Positions 31,485 through 42,790 are shown, numbered from the stretch's first letter. The stretch: 64,000 bases of DNA from Rhynchopus sp. YZ270_cl-10 (GCA_964035575.1 OZ037893.1:992001-1056000), one strand, 5' to 3'. Translations and numbers: made by a program. Notes: generated by a model not told the origin, from the sequence alone.

Positions 31485-32017
31485 ACTTGTGTGTGTGTGT
31501 GTGTGTGTGGGGTATAGGAAGGGGTAGGGGGATGGGGGAGGTCTCACTCTCTCTCTCTCTCCCATATGTGGCGATTGTCGATACAGCACTACACCAATAA
31601 AAAGCGATTGGTTATTGTGTTCCAAGCAAGGCTTCGGTTCTTACGTCTATGTCTATCCACAGTGGCACACAGTCCTCTTAAGCGCTCTTCGCAGTGTGGG
31701 AGGCGGTGGATGTATTTCTACAACAGCACAATAAAAAAAGTGTACGTTTTGTACGACGTGGCAACAGAACAGCACGGTGGTCCTGTCCGAACACGACATG
31801 ACACACTACAGGGTCCCATGCCAGAGAAAAATTACACCAGTTATGACAGTAAACCTGTCAGGGCCCGACCACCATATGAGGCAACTGATATATTTCAACA
31901 TTTTTTTCAAAAAATAATGCGGGTGGAAAAAGAAAACGGAACTTCTTCACTTCTAGCTTCCAGGAAGTGCCGCAAACGCGTTTTTTTCCTTTTTTTTTCC
32001 CCCCCTTCTTTCTTTTA

Positions 32018-32100
32018 GATGTAAACCACGAAGTGGATAATAGGGACAACATGGCGGTAGGTATACCCTTGGTGTTCTGGTTATGCACCAAACATCGGGT
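32018..32100 (+). repeat. Dispersed repeat family A, 5' half
   Basis: Begins directly after ttctttcttttag with atgtaaaccacgaagtggat and continues with gacaacatgg and ggtgttctggttatgcacca, resembling the copy at 37415-37515. The start follows a polypyrimidine-AG, as in other copies. Confidence 0.6.
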
Positions 32101-32177
32101 TTTATCCATCGTTTTTCAACTTTTCTTTCTTTCCCTTTTATAAAGAAAGAACCAAGGGGTGTGGGGGAGATGCATTA

Positions 32178-32569
32178 CCGTCTTTTGAAAAATTATGGAC
32201 CAGAAAAATAGGTCCATAAAAAAAAAAAATCCCAAAAAGTCCATAATTGTTCTGGTCCATGTTATTTCTGGTCCATCTGTGTTAGGCTTTTTTTTTGAAC
32301 TTGTCCATTTTCAGACCCATTCCGAGCTTTCGGTACCGCACGTTGGCGGGGCATCTCGGCTTATATGTGGGCCCGGTAGACCCATTCCGAGCTTTCTCCC
32401 CACACAAGCGGTCGTCAAAATTCTGGACAAGTACAAAAAAACCCCACACATGTGTCGGACCAGAAAAATAGGTCCATAAAAAAAAAAAATCCCAAAAGGT
32501 CCATAATTGTTCTGGTCCATCATTATTCTGGTCCATGTTATTTCTGGTCCATATTTTTTCAAAAGACGG
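32178..32569. mobile_element. 392-bp MITE with TA target duplication
   Basis: About 29-bp terminal inverted repeats start ccgtcttttgaaaaa and include tatggaccagaaa, with one or two mismatches between the ends. The element is flanked by TA on both sides (32176-32177 and 32570-32571), as for Tc1/mariner-type insertions. A 60-base internal segment (ggaccagaaaaataggtcca, A run, gtccataattgttctggtcc) occurs twice in direct orientation, near 32197 and 32459. Each copy is itself rich in ggaccagaa/ttctggtcc inverted units. It has no coding capacity. Confidence 0.8.
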
Positions 32570-32590
32570 TATTATATTCCGGGAATTTAA

Positions 32591-33795
32591 CCCTTAGCCA
32601 ACCAAGGCATTTTTAGGTGTGTTTTTTTGTGTTTTGGGGGTCCAGGCTCTCCAAGAGGCAAAATGTGAAGGGCAACGACTTTTTGACCGATTCTGGTCGC
32701 AATTGAAAGATTTTGAGCAGAACTTTTGACTATTTATGTTTTGGACTTTTTTTGAAAAAAAAATATTTTGTAAAAATCCAAAATGCTTGGAAAAAAACAC
32801 CCAAAAATTCGAGAAAATTAGCTCCCGCAGTCCTCTGACGAAATATGTGTGCAAAACCGGAACTCGAAAATGGCGTTATTTGAAAGATCGAGAGCAAATG
32901 ACATCAATAAAAAAAAAATCGGTCAGAAATATGGAGTAGAAGTTGTATGAACAGCTTGAGAGAGGAACAAAAAATAGTGAAAAACAGTGAAAAGCAGTGA
33001 AAACAGTCAAAATCAGTCAAAACCAGTGAAAAACAGTGAAAAGGAGGTGAAAGTCCTGTTGGTGTGAGGGTGGCTGTGTTACGAATGGGAGGTCGTGCGA
33101 CCCCGCAATTGCTTTATTTTTGCTCATATGTGACAAATAACATATTTTTGACATTTTTTGGGGTCTTGGTTGGGCCTTGGGCACCAACCCAAAAACCAGA
33201 CAATAACATCAACTTTCAGTGTTCGGGGAGGACAATCCCTGACGCTGCCTACCAAATATGTGGTTGTTTTTTTTCTCCCGAAAACATTGTTTTTTGGAAC
33301 GTTTCGTGACAAATCTTTTCAACAAAAAAAAAAATCGATCAAAAAGTCCAAAAAAAAAATTTGTTTACTGGTGTTCTTCATGGAAAACAAAAGATCTTAG
33401 TAGCGGGAAAATTTTTTTGAGCGGGGTTTTGATATCTTCTTAGTTTTTTTTTTCCACTAAGATCTTAGTGGAAAAAAACACCAAAAAACTAAGATCTTAG
33501 TTTTTTTTTTAAGATCTTAGTTTTTTTTTCTAAGATCGTAGCCATTTTATTTTTAAGATCTTAGTTTTGTTTTTAAGATCTTAGTTTTTTTTGGTGGAAA
33601 CTAAGATCTTAACAAAAAAAAACTAAGATATTCAACACAAAACACTAAGATCTTACTTAATTTTAAAAAAACACTAAGATCTTAAAAAAACGGTGTTTTT
33701 CGCTCATATCTTAATTAAGATCTTTTGTAATCCATGGTTCTTCATAAAATCCCCCAAAAAAACAACCCCTGTACGGGTTGCTGGTTGGCTAAGGG
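32591..33795. mobile_element. TTAA-flanked non-autonomous element (copy 1)
   Basis: 1205 bp. The perfect 14-bp terminal inverted repeats are cccttagccaacca and tggttggctaaggg, flanked on both sides by TTAA (32587-32590 and 33796-33799). TTAA duplication with ends beginning CCC is the piggyBac signature. It has no transposase. The right half (33390-33720) contains about ten copies of the palindrome aagatctt(ag). It shares internal motifs in the same order (cgcaattgaaagattttgag; cgaaaatggc; ttatttgaaagatcg) with the element at 56769-58176. Confidence 0.8.
33390..33725. repeat. Array of aagatcttag palindromes
   Basis: About ten copies of aagatctt, mostly extended to ctaagatcttag, are separated by T or A runs of 5-30 bases within the TTAA-flanked element. 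Each is a perfect palindrome and neighbouring copies can pair with each other. It may be a subterminal binding-site array. Confidence 0.65.
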
Positions 33796-34354
33796 TTAAC
33801 AAAACCACAAAAAAACAAAAAAAAAACAAAACATAACCCTGCCCTCAGGGGATTTTGTCGAAAATAAAATACCGCGCACAACACCATTTTTTTTTTTTTT
33901 GTGTTATCAAGCATTGACGAATAGAAATGGAAAACGACGGATGGTGCGTGCCCGCTTTAGCGTATTGTTTTTCCACTAACATCACTCACATTCATCAGTG
34001 AAAAACACAATCCTTTTGCGGTGCGATAAACGAAAAAGTGTTTTCTTTATTTCATTTAACTGTCATATCCTGAAGTCGTTTTCTATTTTTCCCCCCACCC
34101 CACTCCTACCCCCCCCTCCAATCCGTTTCCCCTTCCCCCTTCCTTTCGTTTCATCAAACTAAAATGCTTTTTTCGGCAAAAAAACAAAAGCCAAAGCAAT
34201 ACAGAGAGAACCAGCCAATTTTTCAACATACAAACGATCTTTCGATCCCCCTTCCTTTCGCCCTTTCTATTCTCTTTTCATCATTTTTTTTTTTTTTATC
34301 AAAGATCTTCAGAAAATTGCAAATACAAATCGGAAAAAAAAAAAGTACACAATC

Positions 34355-35389
34355 ATGAGTTTGCCTGAAGGCAAGCAGGAGGCAGATGATAACAATGAGA
34401 TGAGCTCCGTTGCGGTGCACATTGACGAACCAGAACCCCTCCCCTCCTCTGCACAACGGGTTGGCAGCGAGGAGGTGGGCGAGCAGATCCATGCACTTCA
34501 GGAGGAGGACGTTTTTGCACACGGGTTGGGTGGAGGTGGGGGAGGGGGAGGAGGAGGGGGAGGAGGTGATCTGGACCGCAAGGCTTCGTCGCTCTCTACC
34601 TGCAGCCTCCCTTCTCGTACCCACAGCGACTGCCGTCTGGATGGTAGCAGCCAATTCTGCGCACGGTTCCGCAGAAGCTTCCTCCGTCATACCAAGCAGT
34701 TTGTCATCTCCTTCATCCTCTTCATCATCGGTGCGATTCTCCTCACAGTGGGGTTCACCTGTTTGGTGCAATGCGGGCATCATACACATGGCATTATCCT
34801 CTGTATTGTTGGTGGTATGTCATTCTTTGGTCATTTTTTTCAAAAAAAAAATATAATTGAATGCATAAATAAAAGCTACTTTCCATTAAGGACGATCTTC
34901 ATCTTTTTCCTTTTTAAGTACATTAGCCTTTCGGGGGGCGACATTGAGTACAGATCTTGTATTAGCAGGATGATTGTCGACACAACAAAAAAAAAATTGT
35001 GGTGGAGTTCATCCTCGGGTGTCCACCATAGAAAAGAAAGGCCCGAGATCAGAGGCCTTTTCGTGAGTGAACTTTTTGGACAGTGGAGATTGCACAAACT
35101 GTGGCAACACAACCGAGGCAACTACACTACTCCAACAATTTTTCAATTTTTCAAAAAAGATAATAATGCAGGTATCGGATAAGGAAGGATGTACGTGTTC
35201 CACCCTTTAGTGCTTACTGTTTGTGTTATAAATAGTAAGTATATGAATGTATAATTTTTCAAAAATAATAATAATGCAGGTATCGGATTTCTCCCTGGAG
35301 TGTATGGCCAGGTCGTGTTCATTCAATATGCTAGGAACATAGAGGGATATGACCCAGAGGACCTCCGCAGTAATTTTCACGGTGTTTGA
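34355..35389 (+). CDS. TMEM230/TMEM134-like two-helix membrane protein
   Basis: 189 residues from two exons, 34355-34814 and 35280-35389, with a phase 1 intron of 465 bases (gtatgtc...atgcag). The N-terminal 110 residues are hydrophilic, with an 11-13 residue Gly run. Helix 1 is FVISFILFIIGAILLTVGF. The splice joins ILCIVGG to IGFLPGVYGQVVFIQYARN, giving the second helix and the G(x)GFLPG-Y-x(n)-Y-A-GY-D pattern of the TMEM230/TMEM134 (DUF872) family, which acts in vesicle trafficking. The C-tail GYDPEDLRSNF also fits. Unspliced, the frame reads 120 codons into T-rich intron. The 3' splice-site region is duplicated upstream (35146-35180), and use of that copy would stop translation after three residues. 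Confidence 0.85.
34815..35279 (+). other. Intron with repeats and a duplicated 3' splice site
   Basis: It contains a gattgtcgacacaac module (34974), a family D repeat (35065-35132) and two copies of the 3' splice region (tttttcaaaaa, ataataatgcag, gtatcggat) at about 35148-35181 and 35256-35290, separated by about 73 bases. Only the downstream copy continues into the conserved open frame. Confidence 0.75.
35065..35132 (+). repeat. Dispersed repeat family D
   Basis: gagtgaactttttgga, cagtggagattgcacaaact, gtggcaacacaaccgaggca, actacactactcc. Copies are at 36932-37000 (minus) and 61086-61142 (plus). Confidence 0.7.
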
Positions 35390-35571
35390 GAAAAAAGGGG
35401 GGGTAGTATGGTGTGGACGGAACCGGGATTCCTCATACTTTTTCTCGTTGGGTTTCGGCCGCACCATAGTTATGGTGTTTTTTTGGGGAAAGTAGTTTAG
35501 AAAAAAAGCCCATTTTCTTTTTTTGCCATTGCCATGGTGAAAAGGAGAGGGTTTTATGGCACCTTTTATTA

Positions 35572-35820
35572 GATGTAAACCACGAAATGGATGGAGGATT
35601 GCATGGTTGGGGTCCACCCACGGTGCGCCCGGTCATATACCAAAGGTACACTGTTTCACGAGAGGGCTTTTTGTATTGTGCTTTCATCCAACTGGCATCG
35701 TACGTGGGTCAGCAGGAGGTGCCTTGCATTAACTTCACTTTACTATAAAAACCCCTTTTTGGAGGTGTGACCCCACCATATGGGCAACACTAACAACTTC
35801 ACTTTGTATTTCAAGTCAAT
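35572..35820 (+). repeat. Dispersed repeat family A interrupted by family C
   Basis: After ttttattag it begins atgtaaaccacgaaatggat and continues with gcatggttggggtccaccca, cggtcatataccaaaggtac and tttcacgagagggc, down to tttgtatt. Family C is inserted there (35678-35802). The family A tail tttgtatttcaagtcaa resumes at 35803. The 8 bases tttgtatt are duplicated around the insert. Confidence 0.8.
35678..35802 (+). mobile_element. Family C element inserted into family A with 8-bp target duplication
   Basis: 125 bases flanked by tttgtatt at 35670-35677 and 35803-35810. The sequence is nearly identical to 13215-13340 and related to 35985-36055 and 48283-48330. No terminal inverted repeat beyond gtg/cac is seen and it has no coding capacity. 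The 8-bp duplication shows it moved as DNA or by another insertion mechanism after the family A copy was in place. Confidence 0.75.
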
Positions 35821-35984
35821 TTGTTTTTTTTTTTGAGAGAGAAAAGCGAGTATGAGATCTCCATTAGTAGATTCTTGCACAGTTCCGTTCATAGTGAAAG
35901 CAATAGGTGTTTTGCTTCATAAATAGACTGAGTTATTAAAGTATGCACGTTGAGGCATATTCATCTTTGAATTGATTTTTTTCT

Positions 35985-36055
35985 TGTGCATTCATCCGGA
36001 TGGCTGGCATCGTACGTGGGTCAGTCGGAGGTGCCTGCATTAATAACTTCACTTT
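35985..36055 (+). repeat. Dispersed repeat family C, diverged copy
   Basis: gtgcattcatccggatggct, ggcatcgtacgtgggtcagt, cggaggtgcctgcattaata, acttcact. It is shorter than the copies at 13215 and 35678, lacking the actataaaacccc part. Confidence 0.65.
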
Positions 36056-36539
36056 TTCTTTTCCTTTTACGTCCGCCGATGTACGGCGTTTTTGCACCTT
36101 TTTTTGAACATCTTTTTCTCTCCTATCTTTCTTCTCTCCCAGCTACCCTATTTTTTGTGTATATTTCGTTAGGTTCGTTAGGAGCACTGAGTGTTAGGAC
36201 CATCTTGCCTGCCTCAGCCAGTGTCCGGTGAGGTGTTTTTTTTGCGCTGCGCAGCTTCTCTTTTGTGTCAGGTGGCCAGGCAACAGGGTTTAAGGCCCAG
36301 CCGAACCCGCATTATTTTTCTTTATATTTCCTTCGAGTCTCGTGGGTTGAAAACCAAGAAGACGAGCATTCCTGGGCTCTCTAGAGCTCTTTTTTTTTCC
36401 CTGCTATTTTTGCACCGTTTCGCAGCCTCTGCTGGGTTTTTTATTTGTTAAAAGTCTCCCTTGTTACTAAAACCTTTTTGCAAAAACCATATATCCGACA
36501 ATGGTCTTTCAGTTACCCTAGCAGAGCGTTTTCTCTTTC

Positions 36540-36655
36540 AGATGCAAAACCACGAAATGGATGTAGGTAGGGCTGCATTAGGGTCCACACCCCACGGTGC
36601 ACCGGTCATATACCAAAGGTACACTGCTGTCGCGAGAGGGCTTTTGTATTTCAAG
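36540..36655 (+). repeat. Dispersed repeat family A
   Basis: Directly after ttttctctttcag: atgcaaaaccacgaaatgga, gggtccacaccccacggtgc, accggtcatataccaaaggt, acactgctgtcgcgagaggg, cttttgtatttcaag. This is the best full-length copy. Confidence 0.75.
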
Positions 36656-36931
36656 TTAAATTATTTTTGTCATATATTTTCTATCTTTCCCAGTAGAGTA
36701 ATTGTGCGGTCATGTGGTCTGGGGTCCGTTCCGTGGTTCGAAAACAGATTACACTATTAATTCGTTTTTGAAGAGATTTATGCTTCCAGCATTTCGGATT
36801 AAATCGGAAGTTTTCCCAGTTACAACCGCAGCCCTGTGGTGTTGAGAGTGTTCTATGTCGGTTGTAGTGTGACGAATTTTTTTTTTTTGATTGTTTCGAC
36901 TAAGGATTATGTCCTTTTTTGATAAATTGTT

Positions 36932-37000
36932 TGGAGTAGTGTAGTGTGTCTCGGTTGTGTTGCCGTTGTGCAATCTCCACCTTTTCGAAAAAGTTCACTC
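36932..37000 (-). repeat. Dispersed repeat family D, inverted copy
   Basis: Plus strand ggagtagtgtagtgtgtctc, ggttgtgttgccgttgtgca, atctccacc, aaagttcactcc, the reverse complement of 35065-35132. Confidence 0.7.
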
Positions 37001-37414
37001 CATTTCTTTGGAAAAGCGTATTATTGGTTACAACAGTGTTGTGCCAAACACTACGCTTTCTTGCACCTTGTTGTTTGGGTGACCCTAGCACTGTAAGGGC
37101 TTCGGTTCTTACTTAACCCGGTTTCTTGCTGTACGCCTTTCCTTTTGTTGCTTGCACCGTCTTTGTGGTTGCGTAGCACTGCCTGACACATACCTTTTTC
37201 TAAGTGAGCTGGCTTTCCGGTTTGTGGGCGACTTCCGGTTTTTCGGTATGAATAAAGTACTTCTACTTTTTTTTCGGTCCATGTGTGCATACGTGCATAG
37301 AGGAGCAAGAGAGAGAGAGAGAGGTCTCTTCTGGTGAGATGCTGTCACGTATAGTGATATCATGCCACTTTCTTTGTGATGAGAGGAAGCGGGGTGGCAT
37401 AGTAGGAGTCAACC

Positions 37415-37515
37415 TCGACATGGAGAAAAGGGACAACATGGTTCGGGTCCACCCATGGTGCTCTGGTAGTTACGCACCAAGTGTACACCGTCACGAGAGG
37501 GTGTTTGTATTTCAA
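37415..37515 (+). repeat. Dispersed repeat family A, variant
   Basis: gacatggagaaaagggacaa, catggttcgggtccacccat, ggtgctctggtagttacgca, ccaagtgtacaccgtcacga, gagggtgtttgtatttcaag. The ggttcgggtcc segment resembles a Pol III B box but lacks the conserved A. Confidence 0.65.
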
Positions 37516-37809
37516 GCCAGCTTTTGTTGGTAAACTGTAGGTTATTTTGTGCCTCCATCCGCCGAGTATACTCATTTATGGTGTATACACGTCCAGCATA
37601 CACGCAGCTTCACCCTTCTCCGGCATTTTGTGTCGTTCTCTCTTGTTATGGTGTTTCTTGTTTTCCTTTGTTACTTTCTTGCACAAAATATTCAGACATG
37701 GCGTAAAAAAAAAAAGGGGGGGAGAGAGACCTTTCCAGCACATTGTATCCCCATTCCTCATGTAACGTCATTTCTCTACAGAACACACACCACAGCCCAA
37801 AACACAACT

Positions 37810-38778
37810 ATGAAGACCGCTCTGTCTGTCCTCGCGATGGCGGCAGCCTCGACTGCCCTGCCCGCGTCGTACGTAGAGATGAACGAGGGTCTGCTGTGGG
37901 CGAACTTCAAGCAGACCTACGGAAAGCAGTACAGTGGTGCGGACGAGTCTGCCCGCCGTGCGGTCTTCAAGAAGAACATGCTGAAGGCTGCTGAGCGTGA
38001 GGCTGGGTCGAAGACCGGAGTGCGCCACGGAATGAACCAGTTCACGGACCTGACTGAGGAGGAGTTCAAGGCGTACCACAGCCTGAGCGTGCCAGCCAAG
38101 GAGTCGCCGAAGAAGCAGTACACCGAGTCCCAGATCCTGAAGGTGAAGGGCGACTCCGTGGACTGGAGGTCCCAGAACCGTGTGACCCACGTGAAGAACC
38201 AGGGTCAGTGCGGGTCGTGCTGGGCGTTCTCCTCGACCGGAGGCATTGAGGGCCAGTGGTCTGCTGCACACACGCTGACCTCGCTGTCTGAGCAGGAGCT
38301 TGCTGCATGTGACAGCGTTGATGCCGGGTGCGGTGGGGGACTGATGGACAACGCGTTCCAGTGGCTTCTCGACAACCACAACGGAGACATTGTGACTGAG
38401 GAGGCCTACCCGTACACGGCTGGGAACGGCCTTGTTGGTGAGTGCAAGTGGACGGCAGACATGGAGGTGGGTGCCACCATTGTGTCGTACGCGAACCTCC
38501 CCCACGACGAGGACGAGATGGCGACCTGGATGCTGACCAACGGACCGATCTCGATTGCCGTTGACGCGACCTCGTGGCAGACGTACCAGGGCGGAGTGAT
38601 GGACAACTGCGAGTCCCGCCAGCTTGACCACGGAGTCCTCGCCGTCGGAGTGACCCCCGACTACTGGATCATCAAGAACTCCTGGGCATCTGGCTGGGGA
38701 GAGTCTGGATACATCCGTGTTGCCCGTGGCACCAACCAGTGCCTCCTCAAGAACTCCCCGTCGGCACCTTCCGTCTGA
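37810..38778 (+). CDS. Papain-family cysteine protease (cathepsin L-like)
   Basis: 322 residues, single exon. Residues 1-17 are a signal peptide. An I29 inhibitor prodomain follows (about 29-88: ANFKQTYGKQY, GMNQFTDLTEEEF). The mature enzyme starts near 115 (VDWRSQNRVTHVKNQGQCGS). The active site is complete: Gln131 (oxyanion hole), Cys137 in CGSCWAF, His274 in LDHGVLAVG and Asn290 in IIKNSWASGWGESGY. A GCGGGLMDNAF segment matches cathepsin L. It is targeted through the secretory route to lysosome or food vacuole, where the propeptide is removed. The ATG at 37810 begins the signal peptide; the frame is open back to 37549 but is leader sequence there. Codon use is strongly GC-ending. Confidence 0.95.
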   Translation: MKTALSVLAMAAASTALPASYVEMNEGLLWANFKQTYGKQYSGADESARRAVFKKNMLKAAEREAGSKTGVRHGMNQFTDLTEEEFKAYHSLSVPAKESPKKQYTESQILKVKGDSVDWRSQNRVTHVKNQGQCGSCWAFSSTGGIEGQWSAAHTLTSLSEQELAACDSVDAGCGGGLMDNAFQWLLDNHNGDIVTEEAYPYTAGNGLVGECKWTADMEVGATIVSYANLPHDEDEMATWMLTNGPISIAVDATSWQTYQGGVMDNCESRQLDHGVLAVGVTPDYWIIKNSWASGWGESGYIRVARGTNQCLLKNSPSAPSV

Positions 38779-40319
<1,541 letters not shown>

Positions 40320-41445
40320 ATGTCACTGAAGTGGAGTGCATCTTGTCCTTGAGGAGCTGTTCGCGTGTCTGGACCAGTACATTTGAGAAAAGCTGTGTGG
40401 TAAACAATTTTCAAAAAAAAGAAACGACTTGTGGAAACACAACAAAATGTAACATTTCTCGCGTTTGGCTGAAGCCCCTGACGTGCTACATACACGCAAT
40501 CTATCTAAGGGGTGGAGGCAATGACTTTTTCTTGATTTTTTATTTGACACAAATCAATACTACATAGTAGTTCTCTTCACAAGCAATAAAAACAGTGGAC
40601 TTGATTTGTTTGAAATACGAATATTTTTGTATGCACGTGTCTTGAGTTGCGCGTGTTCACAGTGCAAGATGACTGCTCGGTGCGGTAACTTTATTTTCTA
40701 GCTTTGTTCTCCATGACTTCTCTTTGTGTTATTTTTTTTACTTTTGTTTTTATTGTTTTTATTGTTTTTGTAGACCCCCCGGGCGTACACACTCTATCCT
40801 GCACACTTGCTGTGCAAAGTGTGCGTCTGCACGTGACGTTCTCTTGCTGCAGAACATTCATTGTTCGGCAACTTTTCCCACACTTTGGTGGAAGGGAAAA
40901 CCAAAGGAAATGAGAAGAGCGTTTCGTGAAACTAAAAGGAGTGCAAATGGCACACAACGCAAAATGCGATACAAAAGGAAAATGCAACTCGCTGAACCCC
41001 CACACATCCACCCACTCTGCTTTCTTGTATCTTCACTTCACTCCAGAAGGGTCACACTTCTTTCCTTCCACCCATCTTCAAGGTGTGACTTTAGACCCTT
41101 CTTCACCGGCTGTCTGTGCCATCTGGAGGGTGCATCACCATGACCGAGACTTTGCTTCCATTTGTGAGCTGCCACATGGCAACACATTGCTACACCAAAC
41201 CCCAAATATCCCACGCGACCCACTTTTACCCTCATTCCCCCACACACTTGCCAACCACCACACACAGGCGACCACGGTTACACACCATGCTTATCGTAGG
41301 TACGTAACAACCCAAACCTACACATTTAGTCCACTCCACGTTCTCCTTCACCCCCCTTTTTTATAGCTTCATTTCATTGCTACTGTTTGCCCCCTCCTCT
41401 CCTCGCTCTCCCTTCGTTTAGTCTTGATCAAACCTTTGAGACATC
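40320..41445. other. Spacer, nothing recognised
   Basis: An aataaa at about 40585 may end the polyubiquitin transcript. 41000-41440 is C/A-rich and contains a gtacgtaac...tttag intron-like stretch near 41299, possibly a leader intron of the EF-hand gene. No coding sequence is supported. Confidence 0.5.
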
Positions 41446-42603
41446 ATGACAACTATCATGGTGCCTAACATGAAGCTTCCGAAGAAGCGTCGCAAGCAGT
41501 CACCACGGCACCGTACAATTGGGTTGCCCCCGCTTCTCAATGCAGGGCAGGACAGGGAGGATGTGTGGGTGCAGGCGAAAAAGCCTCGGGTGCCTTCGAA
41601 ACAGGCTACACTCGCATCGTATAACCGGCTGCACGCTGTGTCTCCACCACGTAGTGTGGTGGGGTTGCGTATGGACCGAAGAGTTGTACCGGGGGAGAGG
41701 GGGCCTCAGGGGGCATCGTTGACACATGCTGCAGACATTGATGTGGAGGATTTGGATGGAAAAGGGAAAGCTTCATGTGACGCTAGCGATGCAAGCGACG
41801 ATGTGAATACCCCCGGCAGTATGCGATCGAATAACCTAACAAAAATGAGTGCGCGGCAAACATTAAGTTTGTTGTCATCTAACACCAAGAACGTACGGAA
41901 ATTTGTTGGGAGGGAGAGGCGGCAGTCGAACACAAAGGAAGGGAATGAGCGAACCGCACCTCCGGGGCTTCCCTTTGATCGCACTGCTTACGACGTTTTG
42001 AAGGCAAAATTCTCTGGGGCGGATCGGTTATCTACCGGGAAAATAGGATGGGCACAGCTTCAGACCCTCGCAATCGATGTTTCCTGCCAGGTTGACTACC
42101 GATCATTCAAACGCTTTGACAAAGACCGATGCGGTACAGTGGACTTTGAAGGAACGTTGCGGCTCTTCTTCCCTAAGACAAAAGGGAGTGACATAAAATG
42201 GGTGTCACGAAATTGGGGTGGCGAGCCAGAGAAGATCGACGACAAACCAAAGGAAAAGGACGACACAGATGCAAAGCTTCCGGCATCAGTTCTAAACGAA
42301 CTGCACTGCATCTTTGAGTTGTACACCGGGTTGCTTGGTGGGCATACGGACGCCGCTTGGGAAGGCACTCCCGTCATAACCAAAGCACAACTCCTGCACG
42401 CCATGAAAGGCGCCCTCGGGGTCATCACAGAGAGCGACATCTGCAGTCTCTTCTGTACCTACGCTGTGGCCTATCAGGATGCGCTCACCTTCACAGAGTT
42501 TGTGAGTCTCATGGAAAGTGTGATCGGTGGGCACGGCTCCAGTGCAAATTCAACAGTTCAGTACAGCTATACATCACGGCCGTTGCCAATGCCAGAGTTA
42601 TGA
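41446..42603 (+). CDS. EF-hand domain protein
   Basis: 385 residues, single exon. The basic N-terminal 170 residues (PKKRRKQSPRHR, Ser/Asp-rich) look disordered. The C-terminal half holds EF-hand-like units. The clearest is FKRFDKDRCGTVDFEGTLRL (about 225-245), with Asp, Asp, Gly, Val and Glu in loop positions. The others (FSGADRLSTGKIGWAQL; EFVSLMES with a weak loop) are degenerate. It is therefore probably a Ca2+-binding regulatory protein with perhaps one working site. No orthologue is recognised. It starts at the ATG after atcaaacctttgagacatc; a second in-frame ATG follows five codons later. Confidence 0.8.
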   Translation: MTTIMVPNMKLPKKRRKQSPRHRTIGLPPLLNAGQDREDVWVQAKKPRVPSKQATLASYNRLHAVSPPRSVVGLRMDRRVVPGERGPQGASLTHAADIDVEDLDGKGKASCDASDASDDVNTPGSMRSNNLTKMSARQTLSLLSSNTKNVRKFVGRERRQSNTKEGNERTAPPGLPFDRTAYDVLKAKFSGADRLSTGKIGWAQLQTLAIDVSCQVDYRSFKRFDKDRCGTVDFEGTLRLFFPKTKGSDIKWVSRNWGGEPEKIDDKPKEKDDTDAKLPASVLNELHCIFELYTGLLGGHTDAAWEGTPVITKAQLLHAMKGALGVITESDICSLFCTYAVAYQDALTFTEFVSLMESVIGGHGSSANSTVQYSYTSRPLPMPEL

Positions 42604-42790
42604 GGGGGGAGGAGAAGGGTAAAAAGCTTTACAGCTTTTAGTGTTTTTTTGGAGGTGAAAAAAAAAGAGTTTTTGAAAAAGAGTGGGGGAGGGTATTGTA
42701 GTTTTTTTTTGTAGGCGTAAGAGATACATGCATCAACCCACCCCTATCTTCGTTACAGTAAACTAAACTCCACACCTTTTAAAAAACACA

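Larger units (their letters stand above)
31224..34354. other. Spacer with two adjacent DNA elements and short repeats
   Basis: 31224-32017 has GT/CT microsatellites and a family E copy (31431-31484). 32018-32100 is a family A copy. 32178-32569 and 32591-33795 are the two inverted-repeat elements described separately. 33800-34354 is A/T-rich with a pyrimidine-rich leader before the next gene. No gene is recognised. Confidence 0.6.
35390..37809. other. Spacer rich in dispersed repeats
   Basis: No gene is recognised. It holds family A copies at 35572-35820 (interrupted by family C), 36540-36655 and 37415-37515, family C copies at 35678-35802 and 35985-36055, and a family D copy at 36932-37000 (-). 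Bases 37740-37809 are the likely cathepsin leader. Confidence 0.65.

Noticed and set aside
37440-37460. Pol III B box in family A, implying a tRNA-derived SINE
   Set aside because: ggttcgggtcc lacks the conserved A, other copies read ggttggggtcc, and no A box is found at the right distance.
37549-37809. 87-residue extension of the cathepsin
   Set aside because: A signal peptide begins exactly at the ATG at 37810. Upstream sequence is leader and spacer.
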